The notes: a model not told the origin generated them from the sequence alone. DNA of 21,924 nt from JACQCV01 sp964634555 (GCA_964634555.1 CAZWJJ010000013.1:1-21924); one strand, 5' to 3'; positions 7,300 through 14,653 are shown, counted from the first letter of the stretch. Numbers and translations: made by a program.

Positions 7300-8025
7300 A
7301 TGCATCTGATTTTAGAAACATTTAAAAGGGAGAAAACTCTTCATCATGCCTATCTGATTACCGGTGATATTGATGCAAATATTGCCAGTCTTAGAGGGGC
7401 GCTTGAGAAAATTATAGGCGATGATTTCAATAGTTATCCGGATTTTTCTTTGAAGCAGGTGGCTCAATTTGCAATTCAAGATAGCCGTGAATTGATTGAA
7501 CGGCAGAAAACGTTTTCGTTCGGCGGGGGAATGAGATTTTTTGTAATTGCTGCGCATTCTTTTACTACCGAAGCACAAAATGCTCTCTTGAAAGTCTTAG
7601 AAGAGCCGATCGCCGGCAATCATTTCTTTTTGCTTATACCAACGAAAGAGTTGCTTTTACCGACATTACGTTCTCGACTCCTGCATATTGAGGGTGAGGT
7701 ATTAATTCATGATGAAATTGCTGATTGGTGTGATAAATTTATCGGCGGTAGTGTTGTCGATCGATTAGTGCTTGTTGAAAAGTTGTTGAAGGCCGAAGGT
7801 GATGATGAGGAAAACAAAATGGCCAAACATAAAGTCCGCGATATTTTTGATCGGATTGAAAAGGTTTTTTCTGAGAAAATTTTATCCAGAAAAAATGAAC
7901 AGAGTCAAAAGGAGGCTAAATTTCTGGCGGAATTAATACGAATGAAGAGTTATTTAAATGATAAAGCGCCATCCTTACGGCTTATACTAGAATATATCTC
8001 TTTCATTTGCCCCAAAATATTTTAA
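7300..8025 (+). CDS. holB: DNA polymerase III delta'-like clamp-loader subunit
   Basis: Likely a clamp-loader component (delta' / HolB-like) that helps place the sliding clamp at replication forks. The clearest signature is TTEAQNALLKVLEEP (about residues 89-103) followed by FFLLIPTKELLLPTLRSRL (115-133), the sensor and SRC-like region of delta', gamma and tau. No Walker A motif is seen, as in delta', and the zinc-binding Cys cluster of gamma/tau is absent. The N-terminus HHAYLITGD matches the family opening. At 241 residues it is shorter than typical delta' (about 300+), mainly in the C-terminal collar. It lies 16 nt after the mreB paralogue and before frr. Another AAA+ clamp-loader-like role is possible. 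Confidence 0.8.
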   Translation: MHLILETFKREKTLHHAYLITGDIDANIASLRGALEKIIGDDFNSYPDFSLKQVAQFAIQDSRELIERQKTFSFGGGMRFFVIAAHSFTTEAQNALLKVLEEPIAGNHFFLLIPTKELLLPTLRSRLLHIEGEVLIHDEIADWCDKFIGGSVVDRLVLVEKLLKAEGDDEENKMAKHKVRDIFDRIEKVFSEKILSRKNEQSQKEAKFLAELIRMKSYLNDKAPSLRLILEYISFICPKIF

Positions 8026-8027
8026 TG

Positions 8028-8036
8028 TGTTAATAT
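8028..8036 (+). promoter_or_regulatory. Candidate extended -10 element of frr
   Basis: TGT-TAATAT (8028-8036) resembles an extended -10. It ends 6 nt before the frr ATG at 8043, which would make an frr transcript leaderless. No -35 is evident. Confidence 0.4.
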
Positions 8037-8042
8037 CAGTAT

Positions 8043-8594
8043 ATGTCATACAACTTTTCATCTTTTAAGGAGAATGTTAAGGCTAAGGAAAATTGGCTGG
8101 CTTCGGAATATGCCAGTTTGAGAACTGGCAGGGTTAGTCCGGCGATTTTAGATAATGTTTCGGTAGAATCTTATGGTGCAAAAATGCCGATTGCTCATGT
8201 GGCGGCAGTTTCTATTGAAGATGCAAAGACTTTACGCATATCTCCATGGGATAAGGCTATGGTGAAGGAGATCGAGCATTCCATTATGGCTGCCAATCTT
8301 GGTGTCTCGGCTGTGCCTGATAGCAATGGTATTCGCATTTCATTTCCGGATCTTACTGAAGATCGCAGAAAGACTCTGGTGAAAATAGTGAAAACCAAGC
8401 TCGAAGATGCTCGGGTTGAGATTCGCCGAGAACGTGATAAGACTATGAATGATATTAAGGCCAAAGAAAAAGCTAGCGAGATTACGGAAGACGATAGATA
8501 TCGTTTTGAAGAAGAGTTACAAAAGCTTGTTGATGCCGCGAATGCAAACTTGGAAAATCTGGCCGATAAAAAAGAAAAGGAGATAATGAGTTAG
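8043..8594 (+). CDS. frr: Ribosome recycling factor
   Basis: Splits post-termination ribosomes together with EF-G so they can start another round of translation. The 183-residue length matches the family (about 185). Diagnostic stretches are ASLRTGRVSPAILDNVSVESYG (24-45), the central domain IEDAKTLRISPWDKAMVKEIE, and the long C-terminal three-helix bundle FPDLTEDRRKTLVKIVK...ARVEIRRERDK. There is no Shine-Dalgarno; a -10-like element ends 6 nt before the ATG. rseP begins 5 nt after the stop. In most bacteria frr is followed by uppS, cdsA, dxr and then rseP; here frr and rseP are directly adjacent. Confidence 0.96.
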   Translation: MSYNFSSFKENVKAKENWLASEYASLRTGRVSPAILDNVSVESYGAKMPIAHVAAVSIEDAKTLRISPWDKAMVKEIEHSIMAANLGVSAVPDSNGIRISFPDLTEDRRKTLVKIVKTKLEDARVEIRRERDKTMNDIKAKEKASEITEDDRYRFEEELQKLVDAANANLENLADKKEKEIMS

Positions 8595-8599
8595 AGGCC

Positions 8600-9760
8600 A
8601 TGGCTATTTTATTTTTTCTGGTAATTTTGGCGATTTTGGTTTTATCGCATGAATTCGGCCATTTTATAGTTGCAAAAATTTTTGGGATTCGAGTCGATGA
8701 ATTTGGTTTGGGTTTCCCGCCGAGAATATTTTCACGCAAATATGGCGAGACGGTTTATAGTTTGAACTGGCTGCCATTCGGCGGATTTGTGAAGATCTTC
8801 GGAGAAGATCCGACTCATGAAGTTTTGGATTCCGGTCATAAAGATAACACCCGAAGCTTATATAGGAAACCGCGATATATTCAAGCCGCTGTTATAGCGG
8901 CAGGTATTTTTTTTAATTTAATTTTAGCTTGGTTTAGTTTGTCGGCCGGGTTTATGGCTGGCCTGCCAGTGCCAGTTGGCTTTTCTTCTTTTGGACCGAA
9001 GCCAGAGGGGTCAACATTATTGATAACAGATATTTTCCCCGGATCGCCGGCTAGTGAAGCGGGATTGAAATCGGGCATGACCATTACATATTTGGCGACA
9101 AAAGATAGTTCTTTGGAGAAAATTAATCCCGAAACAGTTTCTGATTTTATTTCAAAAAATTCCGGTAAGGAGATTTATCTTGGTTATAAAACAGCACTGA
9201 GATCGGGAATACTTGGGACGATAGGTTTGGGTCCTCTGGCTTTTGAATCAGAGACAAAAACTGTGACGATCATTCCAAGAAGCGGAATAATTGATGGACG
9301 GCCAGGGATCGGCATTGCAATGGATCAAGTCGGTATTTTAAAACTACCTTTCTTCGATGCTTTTTATGCCGGCGGTTTAGGTGTCTACTCATTATTTACC
9401 GGAACAATTTCTGGACTCTATTCTTTTTTGGCCGGATTTTTTACAACTGGATCTTCTTCTGGTGTTTCGGTTTCCGGCCCGGTCGGACTTATAGGGGTTG
9501 TGGGCGAGGCCGCAAACTCTGGTCTAGCTTATCTTTTGGCGTTGACGGCAGTTATTTCGGTTAACTTGGCCGCTATAAATTTAGTACCATTTCCTGCTCT
9601 TGATGGTGGTAGGTTATTTTTCCTGGCTATTGAAGCGTTGATTCGAAGGCCACTCAATCCTAGGATAGTTAATACACTGAACATCACCGGTTTTGTTATC
9701 TTGCTCGGTCTGATGATCTTTGTGACTTATGGTGATCTAGTGGGAATGGTTAGTCATTGA
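8600..9760 (+). CDS. rseP: Site-2 intramembrane metalloprotease (RseP/MmpA family)
   Basis: A zinc protease that cuts substrates within the membrane, in other bacteria releasing envelope-stress sigma factors from their anchors. The first membrane segment carries HEFGH (17-21), the HExxH zinc motif. A later segment has NLVPFPALDGG (327-337), supplying the third ligand D335. One PDZ-like region lies roughly at residues 140-240 (DIFPGSPASEAGLKSGM). Four membrane segments can be placed: 2-24, about 95-118, about 310-330 and 365-380. At 386 residues it is the single-PDZ short form. It starts 5 nt after frr. No anti-sigma partner is visible in this window. Confidence 0.94.
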   Translation: MAILFFLVILAILVLSHEFGHFIVAKIFGIRVDEFGLGFPPRIFSRKYGETVYSLNWLPFGGFVKIFGEDPTHEVLDSGHKDNTRSLYRKPRYIQAAVIAAGIFFNLILAWFSLSAGFMAGLPVPVGFSSFGPKPEGSTLLITDIFPGSPASEAGLKSGMTITYLATKDSSLEKINPETVSDFISKNSGKEIYLGYKTALRSGILGTIGLGPLAFESETKTVTIIPRSGIIDGRPGIGIAMDQVGILKLPFFDAFYAGGLGVYSLFTGTISGLYSFLAGFFTTGSSSGVSVSGPVGLIGVVGEAANSGLAYLLALTAVISVNLAAINLVPFPALDGGRLFFLAIEALIRRPLNPRIVNTLNITGFVILLGLMIFVTYGDLVGMVSH

Positions 9761-9785
9761 CAAAAGATCACATGGATGTTAAGTT
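9757..9785 (+). promoter_or_regulatory. Candidate promoter of the GC-rich orphan gene
   Basis: TTGACA (9757-9762) overlaps the rseP stop codon. After 17 nt comes TAAGTT (9780-9785), which keeps T, A and the final T of the -10. A second, poorer pair (TTGATA 9790-9795, TAAAGA 9811-9816) is also present. Confidence 0.4.
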
Positions 9786-9834
9786 TCTGTTGATACTTGC
9801 ACCTTTACTTTAAAGATCAAAAAAGGAGTAAAAA

Positions 9835-10386
9835 ATGTCGATCGACCAGGAACGGTTGAAAGCTCTGCTCTGCTCGCCTCTTCTTGAGGATATTCTCTCT
9901 GTTGATCTCACCAAGGTCAATCGAGATGAATTTCGTAAGTTTCTCGGCTTGGACTTGGATCAGATCAAATTTGAACTTCTGATTGATTATAACCAGACTA
10001 TGGAGCAGATGATCTCTGCTGGCCGCTACGACTGGTTCAACAATGACATCACAACCAAGCGCTTCCCTGTGAAGGGAGAGGGTAAGGTCTCTCGCAAGGC
10101 GGAGCTCATCCGCTTCAACCGAAGCATCTCTTCTGACGGAGTGATCGCTGAGCTAGACAAGATGGGCAAGCGCCCAGCCACCATCGAAGAGCTCCTGGCC
10201 TTCGGGGCGCAATACCCCGAGATCCAGCGTGAGTTCCCGGTAGTTGCCCTCGGCTCCTCCGCGGAGGTCAGCGGCCTCCGCTGCGTGGCATGCCTCTATG
10301 GGGACGGCTCCGAGCGGTACCTGCGCCTTTACTGGTGGGACGGCAGCTGGGACGGCAGCGACCGGTTCCTCGTTTTCGACAAGTAG
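9835..10386 (+). CDS. GC-rich orphan protein, possible transferred or atypical gene
   Basis: A 183-residue soluble protein starting MSIDQERLKALLCSPLLEDI, with a clear Shine-Dalgarno AAGGAG (9823-9828) 6 nt before the ATG. The C-terminal part has a distinctive block: RPATIEELLAFGAQYPEIQ, then FPVVALGS, then a Trp/Asp-rich end WWDGSWDGSDRFLVFDK. From memory, short proteins with this type of block recur in Patescibacteria genomes without assigned function; I cannot verify that here. Base composition changes inside the gene: bases 9901-9960 are 43% G+C by my count, 10141-10200 are 62% and 10261-10320 are 72%, with C/G-ending codons unlike all neighbours. It has its own terminator. Function is unknown. 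Confidence 0.75.
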   Translation: MSIDQERLKALLCSPLLEDILSVDLTKVNRDEFRKFLGLDLDQIKFELLIDYNQTMEQMISAGRYDWFNNDITTKRFPVKGEGKVSRKAELIRFNRSISSDGVIAELDKMGKRPATIEELLAFGAQYPEIQREFPVVALGSSAEVSGLRCVACLYGDGSERYLRLYWWDGSWDGSDRFLVFDK

Positions 10387-10444
10387 GTCTCTGTAACTTA
10401 TAACTTAGTCCTCGGTCCTTAGGCCCTTAGACACTTGGACTCTT

Positions 10445-10470
10445 ATCCCGACTTTGATCGGGATTTTTTT
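10445..10470 (+). terminator. Rho-independent terminator
   Basis: Stem ATCCCGA / TCGGGAT around CTTTGA (10445-10464) followed by seven T. It ends the GC-rich orphan gene unit. Confidence 0.9.
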
Positions 10471-10485
10471 AATGTTAATGGGCAG

Positions 10486-10730
10486 TGTCATTGTGAGCGG
10501 TAGAGAAGTAATCTACAGTGTTATATTTGCAGAAAGAGATTGCTTCGTCGCAGGCTCCTCGCAATGACAGGCCTAGGGTGTCATTGCGAGGAATGAAATG
10601 ACGAAGCAATCTCTAATAGTTAATTAACGGGATTGCCAAGCTCCTTGCGCTCGCTCGCAATCACACCAAAGCTGAGACAATGACAGTGGAAATTTTTGGA
10701 TTACTTCATCGTATGCTTCTCTCAATGACG
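10486..10730. repeat. Largest cluster of REP-like repeat arms
   Basis: Five arms: 10486-10515 (diverged), 10538-10569 (GATTGCTTCGTCGCAGGCTC... form), its inverse 10579-10613, 10631-10665 (partly diverged) and 10698-10730 (diverged). The middle two form the best hairpin in the window, about 33 bp per arm with a 9-nt centre. Divergence among arms suggests repeated, stepwise insertion rather than one recent event. Confidence 0.85.
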
Positions 10731-10745
10731 ACTTAAATGAAACCA

Positions 10746-10775
10746 TTGACAAAATGGCTAGGTATGTGCTTAAAT
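10746..10775 (+). promoter_or_regulatory. Candidate promoter inside the open frame before the next gene
   Basis: TTGACA (10746-10751), 18 nt, then TTAAAT (10770-10775) preceded by TGC, as in an extended -10. It lies downstream of the in-frame ATG at 10737 and so supports a later start for the gene. Confidence 0.45.
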
Positions 10776-10838
10776 GGTGAGGTAAAAGAGCTTTTGTTCA
10801 TTGAAATAAGCCTGTTTGGGCCAGGACTCAGACAGGCA

Positions 10839-10844
10839 GGGAGG
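10839..10844 (+). promoter_or_regulatory. Shine-Dalgarno that selects a GTG start
   Basis: GGGAGG lies exactly 6 nt before GTG 10851. No comparable site precedes ATG 10737. Confidence 0.6.
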
Positions 10845-10850
10845 TTTGTT

Positions 10851-12107
10851 GTGAGGGATGAGCCATCTATTTGGACTCACGAAAATCCTGATCTGGACGC
10901 GCATCTTTCGTGCTGTGCTGTACGGCGATTCGTTCCGGGAATGGAAAATGCAAAGATTTTTTATATCTCCGGAAAATGGAATGGTGCTGGTCTGCGTTCT
11001 AAGGATATTGCGGTCGATCTTTATGCTGGAGGCAAGGGGATAAAGGGACATATCGATGAAGATGGCACTGTGCACTCTTCTTTTGATATTATTATGCGCC
11101 GTTACGCCAATCATGATGAGTTCAGAAGCCTTGATGGTTTGAGAAAATTCGCGGACTGTCAGGATGCTCATGGTTCGGTTCTTTATTATATGAAGATGAA
11201 CGGAATGATTGACGGAACGACCCACGAATGCCGGCGGATGATCGCCGTTACTACGATCACATCCGTGATGCATGCTTTGATTTTGACTCATAATGGAAAT
11301 CATCATCGCGTATTTGAAAGATTGATGGAAATTTTTGATGGCATGCTCTTGAAAAACAGATCGGCAATTAATGGCATTAGATTGCAGAAAATTTCATCAT
11401 ATCTGAATGCCTGGATGTATCACAGGTCGGGTTCGGCTGTTAGATTGAGTGATGAAGATGAGTGCGCAATGAAGGACGTCATCCAGTTTGCTGAGTTCGA
11501 TCAAAAGCATGGGTCGGTCATTAAGGGTCTTAGGGAAACCGGCATGCTTCGGTATATCAGCAGGGAGGCCAGAAAGATTTTTGAATCTGTTAATCTCTCC
11601 GCGATCCTTTCAGCTTTGGAATCGTATCATAGCGATCGGTTGGAAGTAGTTTACGATCGGATGTCGGAGATTTTTGATGGTTTCGTTGAGCTTCATAAGG
11701 CGAATATGCGGGCTGAGATCGAGGCCGACCATGTTAAGAGATTTACCAACGGTAGGATTGATCCGATGGGCAAGGTTGCCTTGCTCGTCAATAAGAGAGA
11801 GAGTCGGACGACACAGATTTTGTGGCAGAGAGGCGTGGAGTCGGTTGTTTATGTCGACGGTCTTAATCTGGGTATCATACGTCGGGATGGAGCTGTTACA
11901 AAAGATGGTGATATGTTTAACGCTGATAATCAAGTTATTACCGATATTATTAGAAGAGCGGGAGAGACAATCGGCGAGGGCGAAGTCTGGTTTCTGCATC
12001 CAAAGAAACATTTTATCTCGACAGGGACGCGAAAGGCGCCGGCGACGAGGCGGTCCAGCACGAGTGCTATGGAATTCGTGGTCGCTATCTCAAAAGTTCT
12101 TAGATAG
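10851..12107 (+). CDS. Orphan protein with weak DHH-phosphoesterase-like features
   Basis: I place the start at GTG 10851 (418 residues) because GGGAGG precedes it by 6 nt and a promoter lies inside the longer frame; ATG 10737 (456 residues) is the alternative. The N-terminus has THENPDLDAHLSCCAVRRF (9-27), resembling the first DHH-superfamily motif (HxNPDxDAxxS). VDLYAGGKGIKGH (55-67) and DGTVHSSF follow. A long helical middle region contains two similar segments (RVFERLMEIFDGM and VVYDRMSEIFDGF). The C-terminus YVDGLNLGIIRRDG...WFLHPKKHFISTGTRKAPATR could be a substrate-binding domain. No DHH triad itself is seen, so enzymatic identity is only a guess. It stands alone between repeat clusters and ends at a strong terminator. 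Confidence 0.72.
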   Translation: MRDEPSIWTHENPDLDAHLSCCAVRRFVPGMENAKIFYISGKWNGAGLRSKDIAVDLYAGGKGIKGHIDEDGTVHSSFDIIMRRYANHDEFRSLDGLRKFADCQDAHGSVLYYMKMNGMIDGTTHECRRMIAVTTITSVMHALILTHNGNHHRVFERLMEIFDGMLLKNRSAINGIRLQKISSYLNAWMYHRSGSAVRLSDEDECAMKDVIQFAEFDQKHGSVIKGLRETGMLRYISREARKIFESVNLSAILSALESYHSDRLEVVYDRMSEIFDGFVELHKANMRAEIEADHVKRFTNGRIDPMGKVALLVNKRESRTTQILWQRGVESVVYVDGLNLGIIRRDGAVTKDGDMFNADNQVITDIIRRAGETIGEGEVWFLHPKKHFISTGTRKAPATRRSSTSAMEFVVAISKVLR

Positions 12108-12114
12108 CGTTTAT

Positions 12115-12138
12115 GCTCCACAAATGTGGAGCTTTTTT
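12115..12138 (+). terminator. Rho-independent terminator
   Basis: Perfect 8-bp stem GCTCCACA / TGTGGAGC around AA (12115-12132) followed by six T. Confidence 0.92.
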
Positions 12139-12192
12139 ATTACTAATTTAGAGTATGAGATTGTTTCGTAAGGTTTTCAACAATACTCAATT

Positions 12193-12288
12193 TGTTATTG
12201 CGAAGAGCTTGCGACGAAGCAATCTCTCATTCTAAACTCTAAATGATAGTAAGTAATGTAGATTGCTTCGCTACCGCTCGCAATGGCA
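12193..12288. repeat. REP-like repeat pair upstream of proS
   Basis: Two oppositely oriented arms, 12193-12227 (TGTTATTGCGAAGAGCTTGC...) and 12261-12288 (GATTGCTTCGCTACCGC...). They fill the gap between the accessory insert and proS; no gene is seen between 12139 and 12339. Confidence 0.8.
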
Positions 12289-12304
12289 CCAATTCCATCT
12301 TATT

Positions 12305-12333
12305 TTGCTTAAATAAAAATTTTAGAGTAAGAT
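12305..12333 (+). promoter_or_regulatory. Candidate original proS promoter
   Basis: TTGCTT (12305-12310), 17 nt, TAAGAT (12328-12333). The -10 ends 6 nt before ATG 12340, the same geometry as murA, frr and the FemABX gene. This supports 12340 as the ancestral proS start. Confidence 0.45.
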
Positions 12334-12339
12334 GTGAAA

Positions 12340-12477
12340 ATGTTGCAATCCAAACTTTTTACAAAGACTCGAAAGAGGAGCCTAAGGGATTAAGTTTTTA
12401 ATAATGCGAGCCGTTTGAGTCGTGACGGATATGGTCAGAAGAAGATGGCTGGAGGTTATTCTTAGCTGCCGCTTGGG
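12340..12477 (+). pseudogene. proS: Interrupted 5' end of proS
   Basis: From ATG 12340 the frame reads MLQSKLFTKTRK, the typical ProRS opening, then stops at TAA 12391-12393. Reading +1 from about 12375 gives EEPKGLSF. The original frame resumes at about 12400 with NNASRLSRDGYGQKKMAGGYS, followed by TAG 12463-12465 and then LPLGLRALKNIE, where the family has GxYSYLPLGLR. This is best explained by a one-base loss near the A-run at 12372-12374, a one-base gain in the T-run at 12395-12399, and a Tyr codon changed to TAG. All flanking residues still align with ProRS. The lesions could be real or sequence errors. Confidence 0.7.
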
Positions 12478-13590
12478 TTGAGGGCTTTAAAAAATATAGA
12501 AGGCGTGATCAGAAAGGAGATGAATGCTATCGGCGGGAGAGAACTTATACTCACAGCATTGCAGAGAAAAGATGTCTGGGAGAGGGTTGGCAGATGGGAT
12601 GATAATGTTGTGGATGTCTGGTTTAAGACAAGCCTTAAGGATGGCATGGAGCTTGGTCTCGGCTTTACTCATGATGAACAACTGGTTAATTTGCTGACAG
12701 AATATATAAATTCATATAAGGATTTGCCGCTGTATATCTATCAGATTCATACTAAGTTTCGAAATGAGCTTCGTGCCAAAAGCGGAATAATGCGCGGCCG
12801 CGAGTTTTTGATGAAAGATCTTTATTCATTCGATAAGACAGAAAGAGAGCAGGATGCATTTTATGAGAAGGTGAGGGAGGCCTACAATAATGTTTTTGCT
12901 AAATGCGGACTAGGTGATATTACTTACTTCACTTATGCTTCCGGCGGTACTTTTTCAAAATATTCTCACGAGTTTCAGACTCTTTCCGATGCCGGGGAAG
13001 ATATTATTTATGTAGATGAAAATTCTAAGGTTGCCATAAATGAGGAAGTGCTTAATGATGAAGTGCTTGCGGCGGCCAGTTTAGATCGAAGCAAGCTTGT
13101 AGCCAAAAAATCGATCGAAGTCGGGAATATTTTTAAACAGGGTACAAAATATACCGATCCTTTTGGTCTTGGATATAAAGATGAGAATGGTCAGAAGCAA
13201 TCGATCTACATGGGCGGATATGGTATCGGTGTAAGTCGCCTGATGGGTACAATTGTTGAGACGTTGTCTGATAATGAAGGTATTGTTTGGCCTGAAGCAG
13301 TCGCGCCGTTTAAATTTCACTTAATAGAAGTTTTGGGTAATGACGATTCATTTGAAGCTGTTAAAAAATCGGCCATAGATCTGTATGAAAAATTGGGCGG
13401 GGAGGAGAAGGTTTTGTATGATGATCGCGAAGTTAGGGCCGGTGAGAAATTTGGTGATGCTGATTTGATAGGTATTCCATGGAGAATAGTTGTTAGCGCC
13501 AAAACTCTTGGAAGCGGTTCATACGAAGTTAAGAATAGAAAAACCGGCGAGGTGAAGATGTTGCGGGCTGAGGAATTAATTGCGTTGTGA
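12478..13590 (+). CDS. proS: Prolyl-tRNA synthetase, N-terminally truncated as read
   Basis: Charges tRNA-Pro with proline (class II synthetase). The intact frame begins after TAG 12463-12465 and its first usable codon is TTG 12478, which has no Shine-Dalgarno. It starts inside motif 1 (LRALKNIEGVIRKEMNAIGG). Motif 2 is RNELRAKSGIMRGREFLMKD and motif 3 is GGYGIGVSRLMG; the C-terminal anticodon-binding domain runs from about PFKFHLIEVLG to the end. There is no ~180-residue editing insertion between motifs 2 and 3, so this is the short ProRS form. With the damaged 5' segment the original protein would be about 416 residues. As it stands the YxYLPLG part of motif 1 is missing, so function is doubtful unless the upstream lesions are errors. 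Confidence 0.88.
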   Translation: MRALKNIEGVIRKEMNAIGGRELILTALQRKDVWERVGRWDDNVVDVWFKTSLKDGMELGLGFTHDEQLVNLLTEYINSYKDLPLYIYQIHTKFRNELRAKSGIMRGREFLMKDLYSFDKTEREQDAFYEKVREAYNNVFAKCGLGDITYFTYASGGTFSKYSHEFQTLSDAGEDIIYVDENSKVAINEEVLNDEVLAAASLDRSKLVAKKSIEVGNIFKQGTKYTDPFGLGYKDENGQKQSIYMGGYGIGVSRLMGTIVETLSDNEGIVWPEAVAPFKFHLIEVLGNDDSFEAVKKSAIDLYEKLGGEEKVLYDDREVRAGEKFGDADLIGIPWRIVVSAKTLGSGSYEVKNRKTGEVKMLRAEELIAL

Positions 13591-13624
13591 TAAAATTCGG
13601 ATGATCAACCGTTTTTACAATATA

Positions 13625-14653
13625 ATGTCGAACGACATTGGCATCGATTTGGGTACCGCCAATACTCTTGTTTATCTGCGCGGGCAGGGGATTATAATTA
13701 ACGAACCTTCGGTTGTCGCCATTAATCGCAAGACGGGAAATGTTGTGGCGGTTGGTAAGGAGGCGAAGATGATGGTTGGCCGAACTCCAGGACATATTGA
13801 AGCTGTTCGGCCGATGGTGGACGGAGTTATTTCTGATTTTGAAGTTACAGAAGAGATGCTTTCGTATTTTATTAAGAAGGCGCAGGATATAAGCTCTAGA
13901 AGCATGGTTCGGCCGAGGATTTTAGTGGGCGTACCTTCCGGCATTACAAATGTTGAGCGCCGCGCCGTCCGTGATGCCGGAATAAATGCTGGTGCTAGGG
14001 AGGTTTTGATTATTGAAGAACCAATGGCGGCCGCTATTGGTATTCATCTGCCGGTGAACGATCCGGTTGGTAATATGATAATTGATATTGGCGGAGGTAC
14101 GACAGATATAGCTGTTATTTCACTTGGCGGAATTGTTCAGTCAAAGAATTTGAAAGTTGCTGGTGATAAATTTAACGAGGATATAATCTCTTATGTCCGT
14201 GATGAGTTTAAAATATTGTTGGGCCAGAAGACGGCTGAGGAGGTGAAGATCGCTATTGGTTCAGCCTGTCAGCAAGAGACTTTGATGGAGGCTTCGATTC
14301 GCGGACGCGATTTAGTTACCGGTTTGCCTCGGGAAGTTATAATCACTGATCGTGATATTCGTGAGGCGATCTCAAATTCCTTGAATACTTTGGTTAATTC
14401 AGTGAAAGAGGTGATTGAGCTGACTCCGCCGGAGATTGTTTCTGATATTATGAATCGCGGGATTGTCATGGTTGGCGGCGGCTCAATGATCTATGGACTG
14501 CAATCGGTTTTGGAGCGAGAGATCGGAATTCCGGTTTATATCGCTGATGATCCACTAACTGCGGTTGTGCGCGGGACAGGCATAGTTTTAGACAGTATGG
14601 ACACATATAAAGAAGCCTTGATTGACAATGAAGATGAGCTACCGCCAAGATAA
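13625..14653 (+). CDS. mreB: Rod-shape protein MreB, canonical copy
   Basis: An actin-like ATPase organising lateral wall synthesis with MreC, MreD and PBP2. I choose ATG 13625 (MSNDIGIDLGTANT, 342 residues) because MreB proteins begin just before this motif; ATG 13601 and TTG 13580 are in-frame alternatives that would overlap or abut proS. It has the canonical IEEPMAAAIG (130-139, catalytic Glu E132), DIGGGTTD (154-161) and VGGGSMIYGL. No Shine-Dalgarno is seen; TG-A-TAAAAT at 13588-13596 at the end of proS could be an extended -10. mreC follows with an overlap. It differs from the copy at 6270 mainly in the EEP motif and C-terminus. Confidence 0.93.
   Translation: MSNDIGIDLGTANTLVYLRGQGIIINEPSVVAINRKTGNVVAVGKEAKMMVGRTPGHIEAVRPMVDGVISDFEVTEEMLSYFIKKAQDISSRSMVRPRILVGVPSGITNVERRAVRDAGINAGAREVLIIEEPMAAAIGIHLPVNDPVGNMIIDIGGGTTDIAVISLGGIVQSKNLKVAGDKFNEDIISYVRDEFKILLGQKTAEEVKIAIGSACQQETLMEASIRGRDLVTGLPREVIITDRDIREAISNSLNTLVNSVKEVIELTPPEIVSDIMNRGIVMVGGGSMIYGLQSVLEREIGIPVYIADDPLTAVVRGTGIVLDSMDTYKEALIDNEDELPPR

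Larger units (their letters stand above)
10387..10850. other. Intergenic region filled by terminator and repeats
   Basis: This 464-bp stretch holds the terminator at 10445-10470, five arms of the REP-like repeat (10486-10730) and a candidate promoter (10746-10775). The frame of the next gene is open back to ATG 10737, but I see no coding signal there: it contains the -35/-10 pair. A short inverted repeat, GCCTGT (10810-10815) and ACAGGC (10832-10837), lies just upstream of the next Shine-Dalgarno and could fold in the leader. Confidence 0.6.

Noticed and set aside
11674..12171. 165-residue open frame on the plus strand
   Set aside because: It lies in another frame of the orphan gene at 10851-12107, shows no Shine-Dalgarno or family signal, and runs through the terminator.
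12463..12465. TAG in proS read as a recoded sense codon
   Set aside because: TAG ends many other genes here (ychF, frr, greA and others) with normal family lengths, so genome-wide TAG recoding is not supported. Upstream frame slips also argue for damage or errors.
13621..13626. TATAAT overlapping the mreB ATG as its promoter
   Set aside because: Transcription would start after the start codon, and no later in-frame start gives an intact MreB.
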